64,000 bases of DNA, taken from positions 2,108,001 to 2,172,000 of the forward strand of contig NC_012029.1 in assembly GCF_000022205.1 (NCBI RefSeq). The letters are read 5' to 3'. Numbering within the stretch: the first letter of the stretch is position 1; the number at the start of each line of letters is the position of its first letter. Below, piece after piece: positions 42,187-50,441 of this stretch. The position numbers were made by a program, and so were the translations under genes. The notes under the pieces were generated by a model. The model saw nothing but the letters and a program-made list of their open reading frames with translations. It did not search any database and was not told where the DNA came from. The DNA is from Halorubrum lacusprofundi ATCC 49239. GTDB lineage: Archaea; Halobacteriota; Halobacteria; Halobacteriales; Haloferacaceae.

Positions 42187-43167
42187 CTACGCTCTCTCCG
42201 CGACGAACGCCTCGACGGCCTCGCGGTCGGGGAGCGCCGTCATCCCTCCGTGGTCCCGCACCGAGAGCGCGGCCGTCGCGTTGGCGAACGCGAGCGCGTC
42301 GGCGAGGTCCGGCGGGTCACCGGCGTCGTCCGCCCCCGCCGCCAACCGGTTTATCAGCCCGGACGTGAACGCGTCGCCGGCGCCGGTGGCGTCGACCGCA
42401 TCGACGGTGAATCCCCCGTGACGCGCGGTCGTCTCGCCCCACGGCGCCGCGTCCATGCTCGCTGCGACCGCGCCCGCTGAGCCGAGAGTGACGACCGCCG
42501 TGTGCGGGCCGAACTCCAGTACGTCCCGGGCCAGACCCTCGCCCTCGCGCGAGGAGATACCGGTCGCCGCCACGTCCTCGTCGCTGGCGAACGCCACGTC
42601 GGTGTCCGCGAGGATGTCGCGAATCGCCTCGACCACCGCGTCCCGCTCACCCTCCGGAACCAGATCCGGGCGGTAGTTCACATCGAACGAGACCGTACAG
42701 CCGCGCTCGTCGGCGACGGCCGCCAGCTCGCGCATCGCCGTCCGACCCACCGGGTGCGTCAGGGCGACGCCGCCGAGGTGGACCCACGAGGCGGACGCCA
42801 GCGCGTCGGTCGGGACCGTGTCGGGCTCGAACCCGAACGTCACGTCCCGCGAGCCGTAAAAACGGAACCGCCGACCGTCGACGCCGGGCGGCGATACCAC
42901 CGCGAGAGTGGTGTTGCCGGCGACGCGCTGAGAGAGCGCGTCCGGGACGCCCTCCTCATCGAGCGTCTCCCGCAGGAAGTCGCCGAAGGGGTCGTCGCCG
43001 AGCCGGGTCCAGAACGCCGGCGGCGAGCCGAGCCGCGTGAGCCCGACCGCGACGTTGGCCGGAGCGCCGCCCGGTCGGTGCGTGAAGCCGTCCACGTCGT
43101 GCAGCGTCTCGCCCGCCCCGGGAAGCAGGTCGACGAGCGTCTCTCCGGCCACGAGAATGTCCGTCAT
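42187..43167 (-). CDS. PfkB-family sugar kinase (fructokinase/KDG-kinase-like)
   Basis: 326 aa complete PfkB kinase. Motifs are HRPGGAPANVAVGLTRLG (sugar site), SFDVNYRPDLVPEGERD, and VDAVDATGAGDAFTSGLINR with the catalytic Asp of GAGD. FDVNYRPDLW-type segments occur in fructokinases and 2-keto-3-deoxygluconate kinases, so hexose or KDG is likely. It stands without sugar-pathway neighbours. Confidence 0.88.
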   Translation of the reverse strand: MTDILVAGETLVDLLPGAGETLHDVDGFTHRPGGAPANVAVGLTRLGSPPAFWTRLGDDPFGDFLRETLDEEGVPDALSQRVAGNTTLAVVSPPGVDGRRFRFYGSRDVTFGFEPDTVPTDALASASWVHLGGVALTHPVGRTAMRELAAVADERGCTVSFDVNYRPDLVPEGERDAVVEAIRDILADTDVAFASDEDVAATGISSREGEGLARDVLEFGPHTAVVTLGSAGAVAASMDAAPWGETTARHGGFTVDAVDATGAGDAFTSGLINRLAAGADDAGDPPDLADALAFANATAALSVRDHGGMTALPDREAVEAFVAERA

Positions 43168-43240
43168 GAGTGGAAGGAGGGGTGCCGGCCGGTATGAAAG
43201 TTCGCGGTTCGTCGACGGGGTCGGCAGCTCGCGGACGACC

Positions 43241-44470
43241 CTACTCGTCGGTTTCGGTCTCGTCCGACTCGTCCGCCGCCGCGACCTCTTCCGCGACCGC
43301 CTCGAACGCCGCGAGGATGACCCGCTTGCAGGCCTGCCCCTCGGTCGTCCAGTGCTGTGCGTAGTCGAGCATGTCGTCGTAGATGTCGGGCTTGCAGCCG
43401 GCCGCCTGCGGGTGGCCGCCCCCGTTCACCTTCCCGGCGACCTCGTGGGCGTGCTGGAAGTCCTCGGAGCCGCGGATCGACGCGGAGCCGGCGGGCTTGA
43501 CGATCACGGCGCCGTCGGCACCCTGCTCGCGAAGGGCCTCGGCGACCTCGTTCTGCGAGCAGCGGCCGTACGTCACCGCGACGGTCCACTCGCCGATGTC
43601 GTGGGTGACCGCGCGGTCGACGGCGGCGTCGATCCGAGCGTCCTTCTCGACGCGCCGATCGGCGACGAACTCTCGGACCGTTTCGGGGAGATCGGCGCCG
43701 TACGCGCCCACGATCGTCGTGTACTCCTCGCTGCCGGCCCAGTAGGAGTAGTCGGCCAAGTCGTCGGAGCGCGAGTCCTCCTTGATCCAGAGGTCGTGGT
43801 CTCGCGTCACGACCGCCAGCTCGGCCCACCGGTCGTCGAAGTCGTGATCGAGCGAGCGGAGCGCCACGTCGGCGGTACACTCCTCGTCGGACTCGCCGAC
43901 GACGAGGTCGACGCCGAGGTCGCGGACGGCGGCGGCCGTCGACTCGTCCCACTGGTGGTGGTCGAACCACCGGATCGAGGCGGTCGACTCGGCGAGCGCC
44001 TCCAGCGGCTCGGCGATCCACTTGTAGTCGTCGGGACAGAGGTCACAGACGAACAGGTCCACGTCGTCGTCGGCGTACGCGAGCACGCGTTCGAGCGACG
44101 TGTCGATGGAGTACGGCCCGGCGGCGATCAGCCCGACCGACGACTGCGTGTGGGCGTTCTCGGTGGGGTCGTCCTCGCTATCACCGTCGTCGGCCTCGCT
44201 CTCACCGTCGCCGAGCCGCGCCGTGATGGCCGCCTCGAAGTCCGCGGCGTCGAGCGCGGCGTCGTACGCCTCTCGGACCATCGCCGCGCAGGCGAGCCCG
44301 TCGGCGTCGCCGTCGGCGATCACGATCGCCTCGCTCCCCTCGATGACCTCTTTCGCTCGCGTCTCGGCGCGCTCGTCGTCCAGCGAGTCCGGGTAGAAAA
44401 AGCCCTTTCCCGGCAGTCGCGTGTACCGCGAACGGGGGATATCCGCCTCGTCGATGAGTTCGTCGTCCAT
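43241..44470 (-). CDS. DHH/DHHA1 phosphoesterase (archaeal RecJ-like nuclease)
   Basis: 409 aa from ATG 44470. Metal-site motifs: ADGDADGLACAAMV (Asp53-Asp57 region), DLFVCDL, the DHH motif at 170-172 (WFDHHQWDE), and VTRDHDLW. The DHHA1 domain shows NGGGHPQAAGCKP. Haloarchaea have several RecJ-like DHH proteins acting as single-strand DNA or RNA exonucleases, oligoribonucleases or GINS-associated nucleases. Which of these it is cannot be told. An acidic low-complexity insertion (about 88-105) is halophile-typical. Confidence 0.88.
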   Translation of the reverse strand: MDDELIDEADIPRSRYTRLPGKGFFYPDSLDDERAETRAKEVIEGSEAIVIADGDADGLACAAMVREAYDAALDAADFEAAITARLGDGESEADDGDSEDDPTENAHTQSSVGLIAAGPYSIDTSLERVLAYADDDVDLFVCDLCPDDYKWIAEPLEALAESTASIRWFDHHQWDESTAAAVRDLGVDLVVGESDEECTADVALRSLDHDFDDRWAELAVVTRDHDLWIKEDSRSDDLADYSYWAGSEEYTTIVGAYGADLPETVREFVADRRVEKDARIDAAVDRAVTHDIGEWTVAVTYGRCSQNEVAEALREQGADGAVIVKPAGSASIRGSEDFQHAHEVAGKVNGGGHPQAAGCKPDIYDDMLDYAQHWTTEGQACKRVILAAFEAVAEEVAAADESDETETDE

Positions 44471-44544
44471 ACCGTCGAACCGAGCGGGAACGGGAAAACT
44501 CCGCCGTTCTCGGGCGATCAAAGCACGTAAATCCGTGCCGCAGG

Positions 44545-44619
44545 CCCTCAGATTGTCGTCCGCCGCGGGCCCTCAGATTGTCGTCCGCCGCGGGCCCTCA
44601 GATTGTCGTCCGCCGCGGG
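44545..44619. repeat. 25-bp tandem repeat, three perfect copies, covering a stop codon
   Basis: CCCTCAGATTGTCGTCCGCC plus CGCGG-type ending repeats at 44545-44569, 44570-44594 and 44595-44619 without mismatch. The third copy is the 3' end of the universal stress protein gene on the minus strand (codons for DPRRTTI and TGA). The other two copies lie downstream of that stop. Confidence 0.95.
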
Positions 44620-45062
44620 TCCTCGTCGGTGAGCTGTCGGACGGTGAGCACGGGAATCGGACACGTCCGGACGACGCGCTCGGCGACCGAGCCGATGAGG
44701 AACCGATTCTCCCCGTGTCGCCCGCGCGTCCCCATCGCGACCACGTCGGCGTCGATCTCGCGCGCGTACTTGGAGATCTCGGCCGCCGGCCGTCCCTCGC
44801 GTGCCTCGATCGTGATGTCGAGGTCGGCGTCGCGCGCGGTCGCGGCGTCGGTCACCTGGTCGAGCGCGGCCTCACCGTGATCGTCGAGCGCATCGCGGAG
44901 GTCGTCGCGGACCTCGTCCGGCGTGGACTCGACCTCGCCGCTGTCGACGACGTAGACGGCGTGGACCTCCGCGTCGAACCGCGCGGCGACGTCGACCGCG
45001 ACGTCGACGGCCCGGCGGACGCTGTCGGAACCGTCGGTCGCGATCACGATCGTGTCGAACAT
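44598..45062 (-). CDS. Universal stress protein (UspA family)
   Basis: 154 aa from ATG 45062. MFDTIVIATDGSDSVRRAVD opens the fold, DADVVAMGTRGRHGENRFLI is the nucleotide-binding G-x2-G-x9-G(S/T) loop (here GTRGRHGENRFLIGS), and VRTCPIPVLTVRQL closes it. A single-domain, probably ATP-binding Usp. Its last 25 bp are present in three tandem copies. The upstream side borders the second low-GC island. Confidence 0.93.
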   Translation of the reverse strand: MFDTIVIATDGSDSVRRAVDVAVDVAARFDAEVHAVYVVDSGEVESTPDEVRDDLRDALDDHGEAALDQVTDAATARDADLDITIEAREGRPAAEISKYAREIDADVVAMGTRGRHGENRFLIGSVAERVVRTCPIPVLTVRQLTDEDPRRTTI

Positions 45063-45150
45063 ACGCACCCGTTCGCCGAGGTGATAGTTAAAAACAGGCG
45101 GTCGGGTTCGGTAGGGCATATAAAACTGCGACCACGGCAGCGGCGGTTGC

Positions 45151-45210
45151 TTATAAATAGACGGCTGAGTCCGTTGAGATCCTCAGGAAGTGAGATGTTC
45201 TGACTCAGCC
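45151..45210 (+). promoter_or_regulatory. TATA-like box with an adjacent 9-bp inverted repeat at an island edge
   Basis: TTATAAAT (45151-45158) is followed by GGCTGAGTC at 45163-45171 and its perfect inverse GACTCAGCC at 45202-45210, a stem with a 30-nt loop. No gene starts at the leaderless distance. It may be a promoter with a structured leader or an operator, or the end of the inserted segment. Confidence 0.4.
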
Positions 45211-45355
45211 ACGGTCAATACAGGGGTGTATGTAGCAAAAGAAATGCGTTCATTACCAGCGGCTCCCTCGAACCGTGTCGCGGATATTGTCGGCTTATTT
45301 TCGGAGTAATTTGAAGGAGCAGCATAACTTTCAGATTCGTTTGCGAGGTAGACTC

Positions 45356-45478
45356 ATGACGCAGTCAGTGCCGGCTCCTCGATCGCTGCGGGAACGACTG
45401 GCTCGAGGCTACAATCGGGTGAGCGGCATCGTGTCCTCAACGAACAAGCAGATCACGGTGAATTATCGGATACCATGA
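45356..45478 (+). CDS. Short ORF before the secreted protein (uncertain)
   Basis: 40 codons from ATG 45356, starting MTQSVPAPRSLRERLARG; an in-frame GTG at 45275 would add 27 residues. Basic in overall charge, unlike haloarchaeal proteins. Its TGA overlaps the next gene's ATG by 4 nt. It may be a coupled leader or a chance frame. Confidence 0.25.
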   Translation: MTQSVPAPRSLRERLARGYNRVSGIVSSTNKQITVNYRIP

Positions 45479-46626
45479 GACTCACGCTATCGGCATCCAT
45501 GACCCGTGTACTGCTCGTCAGTCTGTGCATTGGACTGATTGTTCTATCTGTGCCAACCGCTGTGGTTCAGTCGATGCCCGACGACCAAGTAACGGCATCG
45601 CCGAATCAATCAGTTCAGTCAGCAACGCCAGTTGAGTTAACAAACAGTACAACTGAGGGTCCTCCAGGGACATCAGATACCGGGATAGATAACGTGACGC
45701 GCCTCATTGAGGCCCATCAATCGACATTGAATAACAGCATCTACGAGGAGCAGATGGAGTGGGACCAGGTTGCTGCTGTGTCGAGCCAGGGTATTGATTT
45801 TGTGCCGATATCGCTAACAAGTACTAATGGTGCAAACGTTTCCCGCACCAAGATTGCCAGCGAGGGCGTTGTGAATGAGTATTGGGTCACCGAGAATTCG
45901 ACTGCAGGTAAGACAACCACGGACTACCTAGGCACACAATCCGCAAATTATGATTATCACAATCGTCCACTGTCGTTTCAGGATGCAGGAAGTGAAACGG
46001 TACACGATTGGTTGAACACCTCCACGTACGATTTCACGGGGACAATCACCCGAAGCAACGGGACACTATACGAGTTCTGGGCCGATGGACTCCGGGGAGA
46101 TACCACCCCAATTGAGGACGCTCACGCCCGCGTATTGATCGACCAAGAGGGGGTTATTCACGAAGCCGTCGTCACACGGATCTACAGCCAAGGGAACGAA
46201 ACGGTGACCGCGAGGCTGGCCTACGCGGTCCGGCGGACTGGAACGACCCCACCAACACGGCCCGACTGGGTCACTGCTGAACTCCCCCATTTGGACGCGT
46301 CGGTAATCGGGAACGGAACGGTCATTGCGTTAGAACACACCGGCGGCACGAACGTCTCGACGGCAACGATCTCTACGTACTTTCCGGATGGCCCGCAGCC
46401 CGAGACGGAGATTGAGACCTTTGAGCGCGGCGAGACCTTGTACCTCTACCGAACCGAAGCCGATCCTGACCGGGTTTTGGTGAGCGAGAATGAGGCTCCC
46501 GCGGTGAACGACTCATTCATACCCGTCGGCGAGGATCAGGTCTTTGTTAGCGTCTTCAAGTGGCCGGCGGCATTTTCCGAGGGGAACGGAAGTCTGCACA
46601 TCGAACTAGAACCCAGCAATAGGTGA
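45475..46626 (+). CDS. Secreted glycoprotein-like protein of a low-GC island
   Basis: 383 aa (or 375 from the ATG at 45499). A Sec-type signal peptide is clear: a short charged start then LLVSLCIGLIVLSVPTAVV. The mature part is rich in Asn, Thr and Ser with many N-glycosylation sequons (NQS, NST, NVT, NNS, NVS, NTS, NGT). A central segment (TSTYDFTGTITRSNGTLYEF, then RVLIDQEGVIHEAVV) resembles the haloarchaeal lipoprotein family catalogued from memory as DUF7537, although there is no lipobox. Codon use is much lower in GC than the neighbours, which suggests transfer. Role unknown; a surface protein is likely. Confidence 0.75.
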   Translation: MRLTLSASMTRVLLVSLCIGLIVLSVPTAVVQSMPDDQVTASPNQSVQSATPVELTNSTTEGPPGTSDTGIDNVTRLIEAHQSTLNNSIYEEQMEWDQVAAVSSQGIDFVPISLTSTNGANVSRTKIASEGVVNEYWVTENSTAGKTTTDYLGTQSANYDYHNRPLSFQDAGSETVHDWLNTSTYDFTGTITRSNGTLYEFWADGLRGDTTPIEDAHARVLIDQEGVIHEAVVTRIYSQGNETVTARLAYAVRRTGTTPPTRPDWVTAELPHLDASVIGNGTVIALEHTGGTNVSTATISTYFPDGPQPETEIETFERGETLYLYRTEADPDRVLVSENEAPAVNDSFIPVGEDQVFVSVFKWPAAFSEGNGSLHIELEPSNR

Positions 46627-47085
46627 GCTTCGAGGCGCGAAGCGTTGATCGGTTATTTATAAGTAATCGAGTGGTGTTGCTGGCGGCTGTTTATAACTGA
46701 CCGACAATTCCGCGGTGAACACTTCCAAAGCCTCGGTCGCCCGCAACCGTACCGTGCCTCACACCTCCCAAGCCTCGTCGGCACGCAGGGCGAGAGCGAC
46801 GCTCTCGCTTGCAGACGGCGGCAAAGCCGCCGCCGACGCCACCGCCGAGTTTATTTATAAGCGATCGCCGCTGTCGCTCACGACTATTTAAATACGGTAT
46901 CGATGCCACCGATCTGCGTCACACCCTCGATATCGATCGAGAGATTCGTCTACCGAGCGGTCGGTTCACGACGATAGATGTCTGGAAACGAGGATTTTGA
47001 CAGAACACTCACTTTTAGTTGGCCCCGTACGTTCGGTCGGTAAACCCGTCTCTCCGGCGACTGCGCCGGGGTGCCCGATCCCACC
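46627..47085. other. Gene-free stretch with TATA-like palindromes and two perfect hairpins
   Basis: No convincing gene. TATTTATAAG occurs at 46654-46663 and 46852-46861, and its inverse at 45150-45159 on the other side of the secreted protein. Two perfect hairpins lie next to each other: GCGAGAGCG/CGCTCTCGC (46790-46808, 1-nt loop) and CGGCGGC-AAA-GCCGCCG (46816-46832). The GC-rich core 46690-46850 looks different from the AT-rich flanks. It could be a small mobile element remnant or a non-coding RNA. A 5' leader for thyA with no obvious TATA at leaderless distance covers 46900-47085. Confidence 0.5.
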
Positions 47086-48114
47086 ATGCAACAATATCTC
47101 GATCTCGTCGACGACACCCTGTCGACGGGCACGTACAAGCCGAACCGAACGGGCGTCGACACGATCGCGACGTTCAGCGGGCAGTACACCGTCGACCTCT
47201 CGGAGGGGTTCCCGCTCCTCACGACCAAGAAGATGGACGGCTACCGCTGGAACTCGCTGATCCACGAGGTGCTCTGGTACCTCTCCGGCGAGGAGCACAT
47301 CCGGGACCTCCGCGAGGAGACGAAGATCTGGGACGCGTGGGCCGACGACGAGGGCCGCCTCGACACCGCGTACGGTCGGTTCTGGCGCCGGTTCCCCGTG
47401 CCGGACGGCGTCGACGCGCTCCCCGGCGAGACGTGGCCGAAGGATGCGCACCGCTGGGTCACCGTCGAGGAGGGGCCGGAGGGCGTCGAGCGCCGGACCT
47501 TCGACCAGATCCAGTACGTGCTCGACACCCTCGACGAGAACCCCCGGTCGCGCCGGATGGTCGTGAACGCGTGGCACCCCGCCAACGCCGCTGTCTCGAC
47601 GCTGCCGCCGTGTCACTACACCTTCGTGGTGAACGTCCAGGACGGGCGGCTCAACCTCCACCTCACGCAGCGCTCGGGCGACATCGCGCTCGGGGTGCCC
47701 TTCAACATCGCCGCGTACGCGCTGCTCGCGAACGCGCTCGCACAGCGAACGGGGTTCGAGATCGGCGAGTTCGGCCACACCGTCGTCGACGCCCACATCT
47801 ACTGCGGGCGCGGCGATCGCGGGCAGTGGTACGCGAACAACCTCCGGTACGTGCAAGACCGGCTCGCGACCGTCGAGAGCAAGGCCGACTACCTCGACGT
47901 GAAGAGCTGGGTCGAGCGGACCGCCCCCGACGAGGCGGACGGCGAGGAGAGGTACGACCACGTCCCCGGGCTGCTCGAACAGCTCTCGCGGGAGCCGCGC
48001 GAGCGACCCCGGATCGAGATCGCCGACAAGCCGCTCGACGAACTCACGTACGAGGACATCGAGGTCGTCGACTACGACTCCGCGGACGGCATCTCGTTCG
48101 CGGTCGCGGAGTGA
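47086..48114 (+). CDS. thyA: Thymidylate synthase (folate-dependent)
   Basis: 342 aa. It methylates dUMP to dTMP using methylene-tetrahydrofolate. The catalytic cysteine is Cys176 in STLPPCHYTFVV. Other family blocks: FPLLTTKKMDGYRWNSLIHE, NPRSRRMVVNAWHP, LTQRSGDIALGVPFNIAAYA, GEFGHTVVDAHIY. An acidic insertion near the middle makes it longer than bacterial ThyA (264-316 aa). ATG 47086 is chosen over an upstream GTG because the conserved MQQYLDLV start follows. Its stop overlaps folA (TGATG). Confidence 0.96.
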   Translation: MQQYLDLVDDTLSTGTYKPNRTGVDTIATFSGQYTVDLSEGFPLLTTKKMDGYRWNSLIHEVLWYLSGEEHIRDLREETKIWDAWADDEGRLDTAYGRFWRRFPVPDGVDALPGETWPKDAHRWVTVEEGPEGVERRTFDQIQYVLDTLDENPRSRRMVVNAWHPANAAVSTLPPCHYTFVVNVQDGRLNLHLTQRSGDIALGVPFNIAAYALLANALAQRTGFEIGEFGHTVVDAHIYCGRGDRGQWYANNLRYVQDRLATVESKADYLDVKSWVERTAPDEADGEERYDHVPGLLEQLSREPRERPRIEIADKPLDELTYEDIEVVDYDSADGISFAVAE

Positions 48115-48698
48115 TGGCCGGCGACGCGTCCGCCGGCGGCGACGCTGATGCGGCCGACGGCACCGACATCGACCTCGTCCTCGTCGCCGCCGTCGCCGAG
48201 AACCGCGTCATCGGCGACGACGGAGGGATGCCGTGGCACTATCCGGCCGATCTGGCGCGCTTCAAGCGGCTCACGACCGGTCACCCCGTGATCGTCGGCC
48301 GCGCGACCTACGAGAGCATCGCCGACCGGATCGGCGGCCCGCTCCCCGACCGAACCAGCGTCGTGTTGACGACCCGCGACCTCGATCTCCCCGAGGGCGC
48401 CGTCGTCGCGAACGACCTCGACGAGGCGGTCGATCTCGCGGGCGCCGACGCCGCCGACCGCGGTGTCGACGACGTGTACGTCATCGGCGGTGCGACCGTC
48501 TACGAGCAGTTCCTCGACCGCGCCGACCGGATGGTGCTGACGGAGGTCCCCGAGCAGCCCGACGGCGACACGCGCTTCCCGGACTGGGACGACGAGGAGT
48601 GGGTCGAGACGGAGCGCGAGGTGGTCGGAGCTGACGGCGAACGCGGCGGCGAGGCCGACGCGCTCGCGTTCGTCACCTACGAACGGGTCGACGGGTGA
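48114..48698 (+). CDS. folA: Dihydrofolate reductase
   Basis: 194 aa. It reduces the dihydrofolate made by ThyA. Landmarks: LVLVAAVAENRVIGDDGGMP with the substrate Trp (PWHYPADL), FKRLTTGHPVIVGRATYESI, and VYVIGGATVYEQFL (NADPH-binding GG). An Ala/Asp/Gly-rich extension of about 20 residues precedes the domain. Coupled to thyA by a 1-nt overlap, the classic haloarchaeal thyA-folA pair (known from Haloferax). Confidence 0.95.
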   Translation: MAGDASAGGDADAADGTDIDLVLVAAVAENRVIGDDGGMPWHYPADLARFKRLTTGHPVIVGRATYESIADRIGGPLPDRTSVVLTTRDLDLPEGAVVANDLDEAVDLAGADAADRGVDDVYVIGGATVYEQFLDRADRMVLTEVPEQPDGDTRFPDWDDEEWVETEREVVGADGERGGEADALAFVTYERVDG

Positions 48699-48879
48699 AG
48701 ACGAGAGACCGAGCCCGCTATCGGTTCACCGATCATAGTCTGCTACTGTGGAATCAGAACAGGAATTTTTCTTTATATTCATACAGTATTCAGTAGAGGC
48801 TCAACGAATATCCCACACTGTATCCGCGTAGTAGCGATCGACCAAACATTTTTGAGCCCATGGTGTGTTAGGAGTTCAC

Positions 48880-49056
48880 ATGGCACTATCAGAAACCTCG
48901 ATCGAGCCCAGCCAGTGTCCGTTCTGCGGGACGGAAATCGCGTCACCCGGTGCGGGGTTCATGCGCCACGTCGAGAACGAGCCCGAGTGTCGCGACGCGT
49001 TCGACACGTGGCGCGACCGCGTCACCGACGACATGCGGGGCGGCTGGGCGGGGTGA
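48880..49056 (+). CDS. Small zinc-finger protein
   Basis: 58 aa starting MALSETSIEPSQCPFCGTEI with Cys-x2-Cys at the N-terminus and a later His and Cys (FMRHVENEPEC), a C2HC-type zinc-binding layout. A ribosome-binding GGAG lies 9 nt before the ATG (GGAGTTCACATG), unusual in a window of mostly leaderless genes and supporting this start. Function unknown. The upstream region 48699-48870 is AT-rich and holds no other gene. Confidence 0.75.
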   Translation: MALSETSIEPSQCPFCGTEIASPGAGFMRHVENEPECRDAFDTWRDRVTDDMRGGWAG

Positions 49057-49094
49057 CGGCGACGCCGGCGCGCGTCGCGTTGTCTGGCGCTGAC

Positions 49095-50441
49095 TCAGCT
49101 CCGCAGCGCCTCCACGGGTCGCTCGTTCGCCGCCTTCCACGCGGGGTACGCCCCGCTGACGATCCCCACACCGACGCCGAACACGAGCGCCAACAGGAGG
49201 TAGTAGCCGTTCGTCGGGTCGAGCACGAGTGCAGCGTCGACCGCGGGCGTCGTGGCCACCAGCCCGGCGACGAGCAGCACGGTCAGTAGGGTCCCCGCCG
49301 CCGCCCCCGCTGCGCCGATGAGCCCGGCCTCCGCCAACAGCACGCGCAACACGTCCCGACGCGTCACGCCGACCGCGCGCATCACGCCGATCTCCTGTCT
49401 GCGCTCGACCGTACTCATCAGCATGACGTTGAGGATCGAGACGCCGGCGACGACGAGCGAGATGGCACCGAGCCCGAGCAGGAAGGTGCTCAAGAGATCG
49501 AAGAAGTCGTTGATCTCGTCGACGACCGCGGCCAGCTCGAACAGGTCGACGCGCTCTTCGCGGACGTTCACCGTCTCGCGGATCGCGTCCGCGGCGGCTC
49601 GCGCCGTCGCCCCCGACTCCGCGACGACCAGCGCCTGTGCGTAGCCGTCGGCGGCGAACGCCGACTCCGGGAGGAAGACGGCGTTGTCGGGCGCGACCGG
49701 GCTGAACGTCTGGCTCTCGGCGAGCACGGCGACGACGCGGACCTGCGACCCCGCGATCCCGACGGTGTCGCCCGCACTAACCTCAAGATCCTCGGCGATC
49801 CCCGCGCCGACGATCGCGCCCCGCCGGTGGCGGTCCGGGAGCCTGCCTTCGGCGGCCTCGAACGCGAGGCCCGGCTCCTCGACGCCGTAGACCGTCACGA
49901 AGGTCTGTGTGCCCGCGCCTTCGACGACCGCGCTGTCCGAGTACAACGGGATGACGGCCGCGTCCCCGACCGCCGGGTCGTCAACGGCGCGCCGGATCGC
50001 CGCCACGTCGGCCGCCGAGAGCGACTCCACGCCGGCGTCGGCGTTCGGCGAGACCACCACCTGCGTGCCGATGTCGCCGATGGCGTCGTTGGCGCCGAGC
50101 GCGAGCACGTTTCCGAAGATCCCCAGCGCCGCGACCGCGAGCACACCGATGCAGACGCCGAGCACCGCCAGCACCGTCCGCACCCTGTTTCGCCGGAGGT
50201 TCCGCGCGGCCATCGAGACGACGGGGCGCCAGCCGCGAAACCAGCCGCCGACCCCTTCGCGGAGTCGACCGCTACCCCGCCCCTCCGACTCTCCGCTCCC
50301 CTCCGACTCTCCGCCCCCCTCCGACTCTCCGCTCCCCTCCGACTCTCCGCCCCCCTCCGACTCTCCGCCCCCCTCCGACTCTCCGCCCCCCTCCGCCTCC
50401 GCCCCCGGATCCCACGGCGGCCCCCTCTCGCCGCCGGTCAT
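49095..50441 (-). CDS. MacB/FtsX-type ABC transporter permease with a repeat-encoded N-terminal linker
   Basis: 448 aa. The MacB-like layout is one N-terminal helix (RTVLAVLGVCIGVLAVAALG), a large extracytoplasmic MacB_PCD domain (about 110-310) and three C-terminal helices ending in the family's AYPAWKAANERPVEALRS. The first 55 residues are a run of EGGGES/EGSGES hexapeptides encoded by 18-bp tandem repeats, outside any known domain. The gene begins in the ATPase stop (ATGA). It should work with the ATPase and the secreted protein upstream as an export or mechanotransmission system. Confidence 0.9.
   Translation of the reverse strand: MTGGERGPPWDPGAEAEGGGESEGGGESEGGGESEGSGESEGGGESEGSGESEGRGSGRLREGVGGWFRGWRPVVSMAARNLRRNRVRTVLAVLGVCIGVLAVAALGIFGNVLALGANDAIGDIGTQVVVSPNADAGVESLSAADVAAIRRAVDDPAVGDAAVIPLYSDSAVVEGAGTQTFVTVYGVEEPGLAFEAAEGRLPDRHRRGAIVGAGIAEDLEVSAGDTVGIAGSQVRVVAVLAESQTFSPVAPDNAVFLPESAFAADGYAQALVVAESGATARAAADAIRETVNVREERVDLFELAAVVDEINDFFDLLSTFLLGLGAISLVVAGVSILNVMLMSTVERRQEIGVMRAVGVTRRDVLRVLLAEAGLIGAAGAAAGTLLTVLLVAGLVATTPAVDAALVLDPTNGYYLLLALVFGVGVGIVSGAYPAWKAANERPVEALRS
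50281..50400. repeat. 18-bp coding tandem repeats (EGGGES hexapeptides)
   Basis: About six units of CTCCGACTCTCCGCCCCC or the variant ending GCTCCC on the plus strand, equal to Glu-Gly-Gly/Ser-Gly-Glu-Ser on the minus strand. The unit is a multiple of three, so copy-number change would keep the permease in frame. Confidence 0.9.

Noticed and set aside
44545-44619. Three evenly spaced repeats as a possible CRISPR array
   Set aside because: The 25-bp copies are directly adjacent without spacers, one lies inside a coding gene, and no cas genes are nearby.
46809-47000. 63-codon frame upstream of thyA
   Set aside because: Its first part is translated from hairpin sequence and it is basic and Pro-rich; no promoter or homology to support it.
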